This document shows positions 26,959 to 35,876 of a DNA stretch of 64,000 nt, piece by piece. Origin of the DNA: Verrucomicrobiia bacterium (GTDB lineage: Bacteria > Verrucomicrobiota > Verrucomicrobiia > Limisphaerales > JAEYXS01); the NCBI GenBank assembly GCA_036405135.1, contig DASWYF010000049.1, forward strand, positions 62,001 to 126,000, in the 5' to 3' direction. Within the stretch, counting starts at the first letter, position 1. Each line of letters starts with the position of its first letter. The position numbers and the translations under genes are program-made. The notes under the pieces are model-generated. The model was given only the letters and a program-made list of their open reading frames with translations. It had not been told where the DNA came from and made no database searches.

Positions 26959-27564
26959 ATGGCTTCACTGCCGCCACCACTTACGGAACTCATTGCTTCG
27001 CTGAGCAAGCTGCCGGGTATCGGGCCGCGCTCAGCGGAGCGGCTGGCGTTGCATCTGGTGCAGGCGGAGGTGGATGGTGTGAAACGGCTGGCGCAGGCAT
27101 TGGTGCAGGCGCGGGAACGGGTGCAGGGGTGCAAGGTGTGTGGTGCGTTGACGGAATCGCAGCCGTGCGGCATCTGTGCGGATGAGCGTCGCGATGGAGC
27201 CATCCTGTGTGTGGTGGAGCGGGCGGTGGATATTTTGCCGTTCGAGAAGTCAGGTGTGTTCAAGGGCAAGTATCATGTGCTGGGCGGGCGTATCTCGCCG
27301 CTCAATGGCGTGGGGCCGGAGGATTTGCGGATCGCGGAGCTGGAAGAGCGCGCGAGTGGCGGTCAGGTTCATGAGGTGGTGCTGGCGCTGGGCACGGATG
27401 TGGAAGGGGATGCGACGGGGAATTATCTCTCCAAGCGGCTGGCGGCGAAGGGTGTGAAGGTGTCGCGACTGGCGCAGGGATTGCCGGTGGGGAGCGGGTT
27501 GGAATTTGCGGATGAGTTGACTCTTAGCCGCGCCATGGAAGGGAGACGGACGGTGGAAAATTAG
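26959..27564 (+). CDS. recR: recombination mediator protein RecR
   Basis: 201 residues, standard length. The helix-hairpin-helix reads LIASLSKLPGIGPRSAERLALHL. The four-Cys zinc finger is CKVCGALTESQPCGIC (residues about 55-70). The TOPRIM domain follows with ILCVVERAVDILPFEKSG, YHVLGGRISPLNGVGPEDLRI and ALGTDVEGDATGNYL. RecR works with RecO to load RecA on gapped DNA. The dnaX-ybaB-recR order is conserved widely. Confidence 0.97.
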   Translation: MASLPPPLTELIASLSKLPGIGPRSAERLALHLVQAEVDGVKRLAQALVQARERVQGCKVCGALTESQPCGICADERRDGAILCVVERAVDILPFEKSGVFKGKYHVLGGRISPLNGVGPEDLRIAELEERASGGQVHEVVLALGTDVEGDATGNYLSKRLAAKGVKVSRLAQGLPVGSGLEFADELTLSRAMEGRRTVEN

Positions 27565-27674
27565 TTTCAAGTTTTCAGTGTTCAGTTTTCAGTGGTGAAA
27601 AGTTTCAGGTCTCAGGTCTAATGTTTCAGGTCGGCGATTCGGACGCTGAGGTGGGAATCGAGGACGATTAAGAA
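27565..27674. repeat. TTTCAAGTTTTCAG-type degenerate repeat
   Basis: Bases 27565-27632 are a loose repeat of TTTCAAGTTTTCAGTGTTCA and TTTCAGGTCTCAGGTC. The same words occur at 28319-28350 and 13547-13575. No gene was found. Confidence 0.55.
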
Positions 27675-28295
27675 ATGGGAAACACGATGAAGCCAACGGT
27701 GGTTGTTTTTGATTTGGGGAAGGTGCTGCTGGATTTTGATTATGGGATCATGACGCGGCAGTTGGAACCGTTGTGTCGCATCAAGGGCAAGGAGCTGAAG
27801 CTGGTGATTGATCAATCGCCTTTGCTGCATCGCTATGAGACGGGGTTGATCACGACGCCGGAGTTGTTCGGTGAGTTCGTGAGCACGACGGGATATTCAG
27901 GAAGCTTGGCGCAGTTCAAAGAGGCGTTTGCGGATATTTTCTCGGAGATTCCGGCGATGGTGGAGTTGCACGCGCAGTTGCATCAGCGCGGTGTGTCCAC
28001 GTTCATCTTTTCCAATACGAACGAACTGGCTGTGGGACATGTACAGAGGAAGTTCCCATTCTTCGCGAAGTTCACGGGTTACGTTTACTCGCATGAAGTG
28101 AAGGCGATGAAACCGGCACCGAAGATATACGAGGCGGTGGAGGCGATGTCAGGCAAGCGCGGGGCGGAGATACTCTATATCGATGACCGGTTGGAGAATG
28201 TGGAGGCGGGGAAGGCGCGGGGGTGGCATACGGTGTTTCATCAGGATCCGAGTGAGACGAGGATGGTGGTGGAGGGGCATGGGCTTGTGAAATGA
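27675..28295 (+). CDS. HAD-superfamily phosphatase, YihX-like
   Basis: 206 residues (ATG 27675; ATG 27687 is equally possible). HAD motif I is VVVFDLGKVLLDFDYG (nucleophile Asp followed by LG), motif II is TFIFSNTNELAVGH (FSNTN), the Lys is in VKAMKPAPKIYEAV, and motif III is ILYIDDRLENVEAGKARG. The order and spacing resemble E. coli YihX, an alpha-D-glucose-1-phosphate phosphatase. The second motif I Asp is replaced by Gly, as in YihX. It is cytoplasmic; the real substrate is unknown. Confidence 0.88.
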   Translation: MGNTMKPTVVVFDLGKVLLDFDYGIMTRQLEPLCRIKGKELKLVIDQSPLLHRYETGLITTPELFGEFVSTTGYSGSLAQFKEAFADIFSEIPAMVELHAQLHQRGVSTFIFSNTNELAVGHVQRKFPFFAKFTGYVYSHEVKAMKPAPKIYEAVEAMSGKRGAEILYIDDRLENVEAGKARGWHTVFHQDPSETRMVVEGHGLVK

Positions 28296-28336
28296 CCAAT
28301 GACGAAATGAGGGGGTAAGTTTCAAGTTTTCAGTGT

Positions 28337-28672
28337 TCAGTTTTCAGTGGGAAAATGTTGAAGTGAGTTTTTCCAAGTTTGTTCACATTGGGTGCAGACG
28401 TAGATGCGGGCTTTCTTTTCGCCGTGCAGGTTGATGCTCGTGGCGGGGAGGCAATCGCCGGGGTGAGGGTATTGGGTCGTGCGACGTTTCCATTCGCCTT
28501 GTTCTGCTTCAGCTTTGCTCATGGGGATCATGCCGTAGGCGATCGGCACGGTGCGTTTGGTCATGGCGACTTGATGGACTTCGCAGGTGGTGGATTCGGT
28601 CTGGGTGTAGTCAGGGGTGGTGTGGCAAGCGGCTAGGAGGAGGAGTGGGAGAAGGTAAAAGATGCGGTGCAT
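28337..28672 (-). CDS. small cysteine-containing lipoprotein, unknown
   Basis: 111 residues starting at ATG 28672, chosen because it places a lipoprotein signal directly at the N-terminus (MHRIFYLLPLLLLAACHTT; lipobox LAAC). The mature part has CEVHQVAM and, near the end, IYVCTQCEQTW, together resembling a small metal-binding site (CxxH ... CxxC). No family is recognised. The upstream frame continues but would bury the signal. It is followed on the same strand direction by nothing and preceded by another lipoprotein gene. Confidence 0.7.
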   Translation of the reverse strand: MHRIFYLLPLLLLAACHTTPDYTQTESTTCEVHQVAMTKRTVPIAYGMIPMSKAEAEQGEWKRRTTQYPHPGDCLPATSINLHGEKKARIYVCTQCEQTWKNSLQHFPTEN

Positions 28673-28751
28673 GAGGGTTGGACGGAGGAACAAGTAATTG
28701 TGCTCCAGTGAAATAATCAACCATACCTCATATTGAATGAGGTGTTTCGGA

Positions 28752-29333
28752 TCAAGGAGCCGATGTTTCCCATAAGTAAGGACGTGATGTGGGTTTAGAT
28801 TCTGGTGCGGCAGCAGTCACTGGAACGATTTGCGATTTCACCTGATATGGATAGGAGCTGCCGGTCAGAAATCCGGCCAAGCTGACTTTTACGGAGGGGT
28901 GATTTGTAACGGTGTAGGTGCGTATCGGGAAAATTGTGAAAGGTAACAGAAAGTGCAGTTCATTGGTGGAGCGTCCAGTGGCGAGCGGATAGGGCTTTCC
29001 TAGATGGTAGGGAGAACGATAGTCGAAAATTAAGCGGGTTTTGTTTGTATCGTTTTCATCGTGCAGCAACTGCCCATGTGCATCATAGATGACCGGGCGT
29101 AAATGATCGAAAGGGGAATCGAAGCTGGTGGTCACGAAGAGGGTTTGACCGGTTTGGTTATCCAATATGGCTGTGCAGGTGAGACGGTAATAGCTGTCCT
29201 CATGTTGAAGCGTGGCTTCGGTCAGTGAGAGCGTGACGTTTTTAGCGGGTGATGGAGGTGATGTGCAACCGATGAAGAGGAATAGGCTCAATACGCACGA
29301 AAATTTGAGGAGCTGGGCAGTGCCTGTTTTCAT
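28752..29333 (-). CDS. lipoprotein of unknown function
   Basis: 193 residues. The signal peptide has a lipobox (VLSLFLFIGCTSPP, Cys23). The mature part looks like a single beta-sandwich: VTLSLTEATLQ, YYRLTCTAILDNQTGQTLFV, RPVIYDAHGQLL, then STNELHFLLPF. This is the layout of intracellular-proteinase-inhibitor-like or DUF-type extracellular domains, but no specific family is recognised. It is probably anchored in a membrane facing the periplasm. It may be cotranscribed with the small lipoprotein downstream (79 bases away). Confidence 0.7.
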   Translation of the reverse strand: MKTGTAQLLKFSCVLSLFLFIGCTSPPSPAKNVTLSLTEATLQHEDSYYRLTCTAILDNQTGQTLFVTTSFDSPFDHLRPVIYDAHGQLLHDENDTNKTRLIFDYRSPYHLGKPYPLATGRSTNELHFLLPFTIFPIRTYTVTNHPSVKVSLAGFLTGSSYPYQVKSQIVPVTAAAPESKPTSRPYLWETSAP

Positions 29334-30266
29334 GGTCGAATCCTTTGTGATGGAAGGTATGCCTTGAGGTCGAGAAGGGCAATGATGGGGTTGCGGTACA
29401 GAAGTGATTCTCGCCGGACCGGAGGTCGGCGCTCCGGGAGGTCATCCGCCCCTGCCGGGGCGGTGGTTGCTAAATATCGTTTACTAGTTCCCTTTGGTCA
29501 CTAGTGGCTGCTGGTCCCTCTCGGGGCCAGTAAGGGAAGCTGGGTGGGTTTGTGTGAGGCTGGGGCGTCATTACCAGTGGGTTGATGGGCTTTAAGGCTC
29601 TGGCGACCTTTCAGGCCGCGTTCATTCTGCGGCTTTAATCCCAAGGCAGACCACCCGTGGTCTGCCTTGGGCTGGATTCTTTTGGCCCTTTGGGCCAAGG
29701 CTGGAGGAGTGCTCGGTGAGAGTTCATGAGGATGCTGGGTTGGGGGAAATCGTGTCGCCGGGCTAATTGTCGAGATATGCTACGGCGGACGCACTAATAC
29801 TGCCGGCTGGAATCCGGCAGCACGGGGCGGTGGGCTTCGTCGAGGGGTGGGAAGTTGATTAGGTTAAATTTTTCGGAGTTGGCAGAAAGCGTTATTTGCC
29901 GGAAAAATTTTCATATCAAGGTGGTGATTTAACGCCTAACTAATTGATGGTTAGTTGTTTGTGATTTTTTGAAATATTTTCGCAAAATGGAGGCATGGAC
30001 AGCCAATGTCCTACCCCCTCCTTTATGATGGGTGCCATGAAAATTGAGTGGGTAAGGGAGATGTGGGTGGGCGGCGGGAAGGCTGATGGAAGAATATTTT
30101 TCCGTAACCTTACGGAGGTGGTAGGGCGTCTATCTGGTGAACATATCCCTTGCGTGTTCAGAGCGGCTGAGGTGTGCTTTGAAGTTCAGCCGACTCTTTG
30201 TGCAGGGACCGATGTGTTTACCGCTCGCGGCGGATGAATGCCGGGAGTGATTTGAGACAAGATTTT
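29334..30266. repeat. palindrome-rich intergenic region (about 930 bp)
   Basis: In order: CTCGCC...GGCG hairpin 29410-29437 (relative at 48171-48198); CTGGTCCC/GGGGCCAG 29511-29530; perfect 14-bp arms CCAAGGCAGACCAC with a 2-base centre 29641-29670; TTGGCCC/GGGCCAA 29682-29698; a 21-base palindrome with CTGCCGG arms 29800-29820 (identical copy at 47075-47095); and from about 29920 a diverged copy of the leader-like repeat, ending in an exact 27-base match at 29994-30020 to 21250-21276. Frames reading through this are artefacts of the palindromes. No gene was found. Confidence 0.75.
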
Positions 30267-33002
30267 ATGACGAGCAAGGCCAGCAAACTTTGGGCGCGGA
30301 TCTGGGTGGCGATCGCCACGCTTTCTCTCATCGCTCCGATGGGGGTGGGCGCCGCGGAGAAGAAGTTGCCGACGGCGCTGGAGCGCTGGATCACCATGGA
30401 GAAGGCGGAGTCGCCGAGTTTTCGTCGTCACGTGGTGCCGCTCATGAGCCGGTCGGGTTGCAGTGGTCGCGAGTGTCACGGTTCTTTCGCTGGTCAGGGT
30501 GGATTTCAGCTTTCCCTGTTCGGATATGATTTCGAGAAGGATCACAAGGAGATCACGAGTGACAAGGAAGACGGTATCCGCATCGAGAAAGAGAACCCGG
30601 CGCAGAGTCTCGTACTCCTGAAGGCGACGAATGAGGAGAAGCACAAGGGCAAGGAGCGCATCAAGAAAGGTTCTTGGGAGTATAACTTGTTGCTTAAGTG
30701 GATCAGCGAGGGTGCGAAGATCGATGTAGCGGAGACGGGTGAGTTTGATCGTCTCGAAATTTTCCCGAAGGAGATCGTTTTCAAGAAGACCGGTGAAGCA
30801 GTGCAGCTCAAGGTGCTCGCGCATTGGAAAGACGGCACGGTGGAGGATGTGACGCAGATCACGCGCTTCCGCACGAATGATGACACGGTCTCGAATATTT
30901 CCGATACGGGTGAAGTGAAGTGCACGGGACCCGGTGATACGCATGTGGTGGCGTTCTACGATAACGGCGTGTTGCCCATCCCGGTGATGCTGCCGGTCAG
31001 CGATAAGGTGGGGCCGAAATATCCGCAAGTGGCCACACGCACTAAGGTGGATGAACTGGTGGTGAACAAGCTGCGCAAGGTGGGCATCGTGCCTTCCGAT
31101 GTGGCAGGTGATACGGAGTTCCTGCGTCGCGTAAGTCTGGATGTCACAGGCACGTTGCCGACGCCGACGGAGATCCGCGAGTTCGTGGCGGACAAATCAT
31201 CCGACAAACGCGCGAAGAAGATCGATGAATTGCTGAATCGACCGGGCTATGCCGCGTGGTGGGCGACGCAGATGAATGATTGGACGGGGAATAATCCAGC
31301 CCAACTGCGTGGCGCGGGCGAGAAGGAGTATAGCAACGAATTATCACGCATGTGGTATGACTGGATCCTTGCGCGGGTGCAGAAGAATGAGCCTTACGAT
31401 AAGTTGGTGGCGGGCATCGTCCTCGCCACGGGGCGCACAAGCCCGGATCAGTCTTATGTGGATTACGCGAAGGAGATGTCCTCTTACTTGAAGAAGGAGA
31501 ACCCGGCGGATATCGCGGATCGCCCGAACATGCCGTTCTTCTGGTTGCGCCAGAATGTGCGCAAGCCGCAGGAAAAGGCGCTGGCCTTCTCTCACAGCTT
31601 CCTCGGTGTGCGAATCGAGTGCGCAGAGTGCCATAAGCATCCGTTCGATCAGTGGACGAAGGCGGATTTCGAGCAGTTCCAGGCGTTCTTCGAGCCGATC
31701 AAATACGGCGGCAACAACAAGAAAGAGGAGATCACTCTGCGCACGATGGCGGACCAGATGCGTGCCAGTGTGGGCGAAGTGGATAAAAGAGAGCAGAAGA
31801 AGCTGATGGAAGCGGCTTTCGAGAAGCTTGTGCGTGCCGGTGAACCGGCGCCGTGGCAGGAGCTTTTCGTGAGCCAGACCACTGCGCGCAAGTTGAGCGA
31901 TAAGGACATCGCTCGTATCAAAGCGAAGAACCCGAACTACAACAGCCGCGTGGCCACGCCGAAGATTCTGGGTGGTGATGAAGTTTCTCTGAGCGATTAT
32001 CCCGATCCGCGTGCGCCGCTGATGGAGTGGATGCGTGATCCGAACAATGCGTATTTCGCACGGGCATTTGTGAATCGTGTGTGGGCGAATTATTTCGGAC
32101 GCGGCATCGTAGAACCAGCGGATGACATGAATCTGGCGAATCCGCCGGTGAACAAGGAGTTGATGGATTATCTGGCGATGGAGTTCGCCGCGAAGGGGTA
32201 CGACATGAAGTGGCTGCATCGCGAAATCTTGAACAGCGATACGTATCAACGCTCGTGGAAACCGAACGATACGAACAAACTGGATGAAAAGAATTTCAGC
32301 CACATGATCCTACGCCGCCTGCCCGCCGAGGTGGCGATGGATGCGATTACGATGGCTACGGCATCGGCGAAGGATCAATCGACCTTTGCGGGTGAGATCG
32401 AGAAACGTGCGATCGGACCTGCCTCCAGCCTGGGGAATAAGAAAGGTTTGAGCAGCTATTCGCTGACAACGTTCGGCAAACCAGCACGGTTGACGAACTG
32501 CGACTGCGAACGCACAGCGGATCCCACCCTCTTGCAAACGCTCTTCACGCGGAATGATCCAGAAATGCTGGTGAAGTTGGAAAGCCCTTCCAAGGATGGC
32601 GCATGGATCAGTGAGCTGCGCAATGCAGGCAATACCGGTGAAGCGAAGAAGGCGAATGATGAACTGCGCAAGATGCGTGCGACGCGAGAGAATTTGAAGA
32701 AGCGTCGCGCGATGCATATGGAGAAGGGCACTGCTACGGAGGTGCAGCTCAAGCAAGTGGATGCACAGATCGCGGCGGCAGATGTGAAGGAAAAGCAATT
32801 GAGCGAAGCGGTGAAGCCGGTGGCACTCAATCATGATGAAGTCATCACGGAGATTTATCTCCGCACGGTGAGCCGCTTCCCGACCGCAGAAGAGGTGAAG
32901 TTGGCGAAGGAAGATCTGGCGAAGGCGAAAGATCCGGTGGATGGCGTGCGCGACGTCCTCTGGGCAATGCTGAATGCGCGTGAATTTTTGGTGAACCACT
33001 AA
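30267..33002 (+). CDS. DUF1549/DUF1553 (planctomycete cytochrome-type) protein with Ig-like domain
   Basis: 911 residues from ATG 30267, which puts the signal peptide (WARIWVAIATLSLIAPMGVGAA) at the N-terminus. SGCSGRECHG (CX4CH, C65/C70/H71) is the haem-like site typical of this subfamily. A BIG2-like Ig domain follows (about 145-230, LEIFPKEIVFKKTGEAVQL), then DUF1549 (about 245-460, DVTGTLPTPTEIREF, IECAECHKHPFDQW with a CxxCH) and DUF1553/PSD1 (about 560-885, FVNRVWANYFGRGIVEPADD, NSDTYQRSW). It lies 10 bases before a DUF1501 gene. These exported proteins are abundant in planctomycetes and verrucomicrobia, and their reaction is unproven; electron transfer during sugar oxidation is a guess. 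Confidence 0.9.
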   Translation: MTSKASKLWARIWVAIATLSLIAPMGVGAAEKKLPTALERWITMEKAESPSFRRHVVPLMSRSGCSGRECHGSFAGQGGFQLSLFGYDFEKDHKEITSDKEDGIRIEKENPAQSLVLLKATNEEKHKGKERIKKGSWEYNLLLKWISEGAKIDVAETGEFDRLEIFPKEIVFKKTGEAVQLKVLAHWKDGTVEDVTQITRFRTNDDTVSNISDTGEVKCTGPGDTHVVAFYDNGVLPIPVMLPVSDKVGPKYPQVATRTKVDELVVNKLRKVGIVPSDVAGDTEFLRRVSLDVTGTLPTPTEIREFVADKSSDKRAKKIDELLNRPGYAAWWATQMNDWTGNNPAQLRGAGEKEYSNELSRMWYDWILARVQKNEPYDKLVAGIVLATGRTSPDQSYVDYAKEMSSYLKKENPADIADRPNMPFFWLRQNVRKPQEKALAFSHSFLGVRIECAECHKHPFDQWTKADFEQFQAFFEPIKYGGNNKKEEITLRTMADQMRASVGEVDKREQKKLMEAAFEKLVRAGEPAPWQELFVSQTTARKLSDKDIARIKAKNPNYNSRVATPKILGGDEVSLSDYPDPRAPLMEWMRDPNNAYFARAFVNRVWANYFGRGIVEPADDMNLANPPVNKELMDYLAMEFAAKGYDMKWLHREILNSDTYQRSWKPNDTNKLDEKNFSHMILRRLPAEVAMDAITMATASAKDQSTFAGEIEKRAIGPASSLGNKKGLSSYSLTTFGKPARLTNCDCERTADPTLLQTLFTRNDPEMLVKLESPSKDGAWISELRNAGNTGEAKKANDELRKMRATRENLKKRRAMHMEKGTATEVQLKQVDAQIAAADVKEKQLSEAVKPVALNHDEVITEIYLRTVSRFPTAEEVKLAKEDLAKAKDPVDGVRDVLWAMLNAREFLVNH

Positions 33003-33012
33003 ACGTAACCTT

Positions 33013-34311
33013 ATGGCAAACGACACTTATTGTGATGGCGTCAGTCGGCGCGATTTCCTGCGCGTGGGTGCACTCGCAGGCATTGGCCTGAGCTTGCCGA
33101 ACTTTCTGCAGCTTCAGGCGCAAGGTGGCGTCGCTGCGGCGAAGGGCAAGGCGGCGATCTATGTGCGCCTCTCCGGTGGACCGAGCCACATGGATACGTT
33201 TGATCTGAAACCGAACGCGCCTGATACGCATCGCGGCGAGTTCAAGGAGATCGCTACGAATGTGCCGGGTGTGCGCATCAGCGAGCACTTGCCGAAGCTG
33301 GCGCAGTGCGCGGATAAGTTTGCGATCTTGCGCGGTGTGAGCCACACACTCGCGGCGCATGAGTTGGGCAGCTCCTACATGATGACGGGCAATCGGCCTA
33401 TCGCCTCGCTGCGCTATCCAAGCTATGGCGCGGTGGTGGCGAAGGAACTGAGCGCGCCGGAATATCTCCCGCCGTTCGTGGCGATTCCGAGCCAGGGCAA
33501 TTACGCGACGGGCTTCATGGGGCCGGAATATGGGCCGTTCGAGACGGGTTCTGCGCCGGTCGCAGGGCGTGCTCTGGAAGTGCGCGGTCTGGCCTTGCGC
33601 AATGGTGTGACGCTCGAAGATGTGGATCGCCGTCAGAATTTGGTGAAGCGTTATGATACGGCCTTCGGCGAATTCGCTAAGGAAGACAAATTGCTCGCAG
33701 GCATGGATCAGTTCGGCCAGAAGGCTTACGACATGATGCGCTCGGACAAGTCACGCGAGGCGTTTGATCTGCGCAAGGAGAAGGAAAGCATCACGGGGCT
33801 GTTCGGCACGGATTCATTCTCGCAGAGCTGCTTGCTGGCGACACGCCTCGTGGAATCCGGCGTGCGTTTCGTGACGGTCACGCTCGGTGGCTGGGATACG
33901 CATGACCAGAACTTCGCGAAGCTGAAGGACAAGAATTTGCCGACGCTCGATGCCGGGTTGTCAGGATTGTTCCAGACGCTCGCGGCGAAAGGATTGCTGG
34001 AATCCACCTCGGTATTCGTGACGGGTGAGTTCGGTCGCACGCCGAAGATCAATCAGCGCGGCGGTCGTGATCATTATCCGCGCGCGATGTTCTGCCTATT
34101 GGCTGGTGGTGGCATTCAAGGCGGCCAAGTCATCGGCGAATCCGATGCGAAAGGTGAAGGCCCGAAGGACAAGGCCATCACACCGGATGATGTGGCGGCT
34201 ACATACTATCACTCGCTGGGCATCAATCCGACGAAGGAATACCACACACCGAGCGGTCGTCCGGTGATGATCGTGCGCAACGGCAAGGTGATGAACGAAT
34301 TGTTCGCGTAA
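33013..34311 (+). CDS. DUF1501 protein with Tat signal
   Basis: 432 residues. The Tat signal is SRRDFLRVGALAGIGLSLPNFL. The DUF1501 body belongs to the alkaline phosphatase/sulfatase-like fold: KAAIYVRLSGGPSHMDTFDLKP at the first metal strand, LTVTLGGWDTHDQNF (written VTVTLGGWDTHDQ in the protein) in the middle, and VTGEFGRTPKINQRGGRDHYP near the end, each with likely metal ligands. No sulfatase CxPxR motif is present. It is almost surely a functional partner of the DUF1549/1553 protein 10 bases upstream, since the two families are usually neighbours. The substrate is unknown. Confidence 0.92.
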   Translation: MANDTYCDGVSRRDFLRVGALAGIGLSLPNFLQLQAQGGVAAAKGKAAIYVRLSGGPSHMDTFDLKPNAPDTHRGEFKEIATNVPGVRISEHLPKLAQCADKFAILRGVSHTLAAHELGSSYMMTGNRPIASLRYPSYGAVVAKELSAPEYLPPFVAIPSQGNYATGFMGPEYGPFETGSAPVAGRALEVRGLALRNGVTLEDVDRRQNLVKRYDTAFGEFAKEDKLLAGMDQFGQKAYDMMRSDKSREAFDLRKEKESITGLFGTDSFSQSCLLATRLVESGVRFVTVTLGGWDTHDQNFAKLKDKNLPTLDAGLSGLFQTLAAKGLLESTSVFVTGEFGRTPKINQRGGRDHYPRAMFCLLAGGGIQGGQVIGESDAKGEGPKDKAITPDDVAATYYHSLGINPTKEYHTPSGRPVMIVRNGKVMNELFA

Positions 34312-34332
34312 GCGATAAAAAGAATTCGAACG

Positions 34333-34371
34333 AACCCGGCGTGATGAAAACCACGCCGGGTTTCGTGTTTT
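34333..34371 (+). terminator. rho-independent terminator of the first DUF1549/1553-DUF1501 operon
   Basis: AACCCGGCGTG (34333-34343) pairs perfectly with CACGCCGGGTT (34352-34362), followed by TCGTGTTTTTGG. Confidence 0.88.
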
Positions 34372-34458
34372 TGGATTAGAAATCTCCCTCGACACCGGCC
34401 GCAGGTTTTCCACACTGACTTCACCGGATACGCCCGCAACGCGCTCCGGTGTTTACCT

Positions 34459-35820
34459 GTGGAACGCAACGAGAGCAATCCATCCACCCCGGCCTTCCCG
34501 CCGGGTATCGGGAACATCTTTTCCTTTGCGGCCTTCAATGCGCTGTCGTTCCAGATCGTCCTCGCCAGCCCGATGATCCTGTATGCGAAGACACTGGATG
34601 CGAGTGCCACTGTGCTCGGTATCATTGCTGGCATGATGCCGTTGTTGGTGATCTTTCAAATTCCAGCAGCGAAGCATGTGGCGAGCGTAGGGTATAAGAA
34701 ATTCGTGCTCGGCGGCTGGTCCATTCGCGTCGTGTTCATCTTCTTGATGGCGTTGGTGCCATTGACGGAAATTTTTCTCAGCAAAGAATCGCGCCTCTCG
34801 TTGATGTTGTTCCTGCTGTTCTTCTTCAATCTCTCACGTGGCATCTCCAGTTGCGGTTGGTTGCCATGGATCACGGCACTGATCCCGGCAGAGATACGCG
34901 GCAAGTATCTCGCTCGCGAAGCCAGCATGGTGAACATAGCCAGCTTCATCACCATGATCATCGCGGCTGCTACCCTAGGCGCGAATCCGAAAGCGTGGCA
35001 GTTTTCTGCCATCATCGCTTTTAGTGCCATCATGGGTGCCATCAGCCTGATTTTCTTGAAGCGCATTCCCGAAGTGCCAGCGCCGCCGCAGATCAGTGGC
35101 TCAAATAATCCGGTGCCGTGGAAAGAAATTTCCAATTACCCACCGTTCAAGAAGCTGCTGCGTATGACGGTCGTCTGGTCCTTTGCCTATGGCGGCATGG
35201 GCACGTTTCCGATTGCTTACTTGAAAGTCATGGAAGGTATTCCAGAAGGCAAAATTCTCTTCATGACCGCAGCGATGTTCATCGGCGGCTTGAGCAGCCT
35301 TTGGTTGCTTGGTGCGCGATTAGATCGTTTGGGCAGCAAACCTGCGTTGGCTCTCGGGCATCTTCTCTTCCTGCTCATCCTGACGGGTTGGTTCTTGTTG
35401 GCCACCAAGCTGCTCGCCTTCTCCATTCCGATCGTGTTGTTCCTGATGTTCCTCACTGGCATGAGTGCTTCCATCATCGGCATGGCCACGACACGCCTCG
35501 CTATGGCAGTGGTGCCAGAGATGGGCCGCTCACATTTCTTCGCGCTCTATTCTGTGGCTGGTAGCCTCTCACTAGGCATCGCTCCTGTGGTTTGGGGCGT
35601 GTTCATCGATGCGCTGCAAAGTTCCGAAGCACTTTGGTATGGCTTGGATATGAACCGTTACACCTGGTTTTTCATAGCTGTTTTTGTGACGTTCCTGTTC
35701 TCTTTGAACCGCTGTCACAAGCTGGAAGAACCCGCCGCGAGCAGCATGGAAGTCTTGCTAAAAGACATTTTAAGCCAGACCCCGCTCCGAATCTGGTTTC
35801 GCTTCTGGCAGCGCTTTTAA
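34459..35820 (+). CDS. major facilitator superfamily transporter
   Basis: 453 residues from GTG 34459; no better start was found. About 11-12 hydrophobic helices are visible, such as LIFLMALVPLTEIFL-like segments (VFIFLMALVPLTEIFL), TMIIAAATLGANP, LALGHLLFLLILTGWFLLATKL and IPIVLFLMFLTGMSASIIGMA. The inter-helix loop RLDRLGSKPALALGH is an MFS motif A-like turn. It sits in the inner membrane. The cargo is not evident; the gene stands between the DUF1501 operon and a divergent small membrane protein, so a sugar or degradation product is only a guess. Confidence 0.85.
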   Translation: MERNESNPSTPAFPPGIGNIFSFAAFNALSFQIVLASPMILYAKTLDASATVLGIIAGMMPLLVIFQIPAAKHVASVGYKKFVLGGWSIRVVFIFLMALVPLTEIFLSKESRLSLMLFLLFFFNLSRGISSCGWLPWITALIPAEIRGKYLAREASMVNIASFITMIIAAATLGANPKAWQFSAIIAFSAIMGAISLIFLKRIPEVPAPPQISGSNNPVPWKEISNYPPFKKLLRMTVVWSFAYGGMGTFPIAYLKVMEGIPEGKILFMTAAMFIGGLSSLWLLGARLDRLGSKPALALGHLLFLLILTGWFLLATKLLAFSIPIVLFLMFLTGMSASIIGMATTRLAMAVVPEMGRSHFFALYSVAGSLSLGIAPVVWGVFIDALQSSEALWYGLDMNRYTWFFIAVFVTFLFSLNRCHKLEEPAASSMEVLLKDILSQTPLRIWFRFWQRF

Positions 35821-35876
35821 AAAGACAGCACCGGAAGTGTGTGAGGGCACTCCCGGCGCTTCACCTCTCCTGGCGT

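Noticed and set aside
29501-29698. 65-codon frame over the palindrome cluster
   Set aside because: It is made entirely of translated hairpins and has no protein features.
29995-30237. 80-codon frame starting inside the 27-base repeat core
   Set aside because: The first part is the dispersed repeat and the rest has no coding character. The other repeat copy at 21250 has no matching frame.
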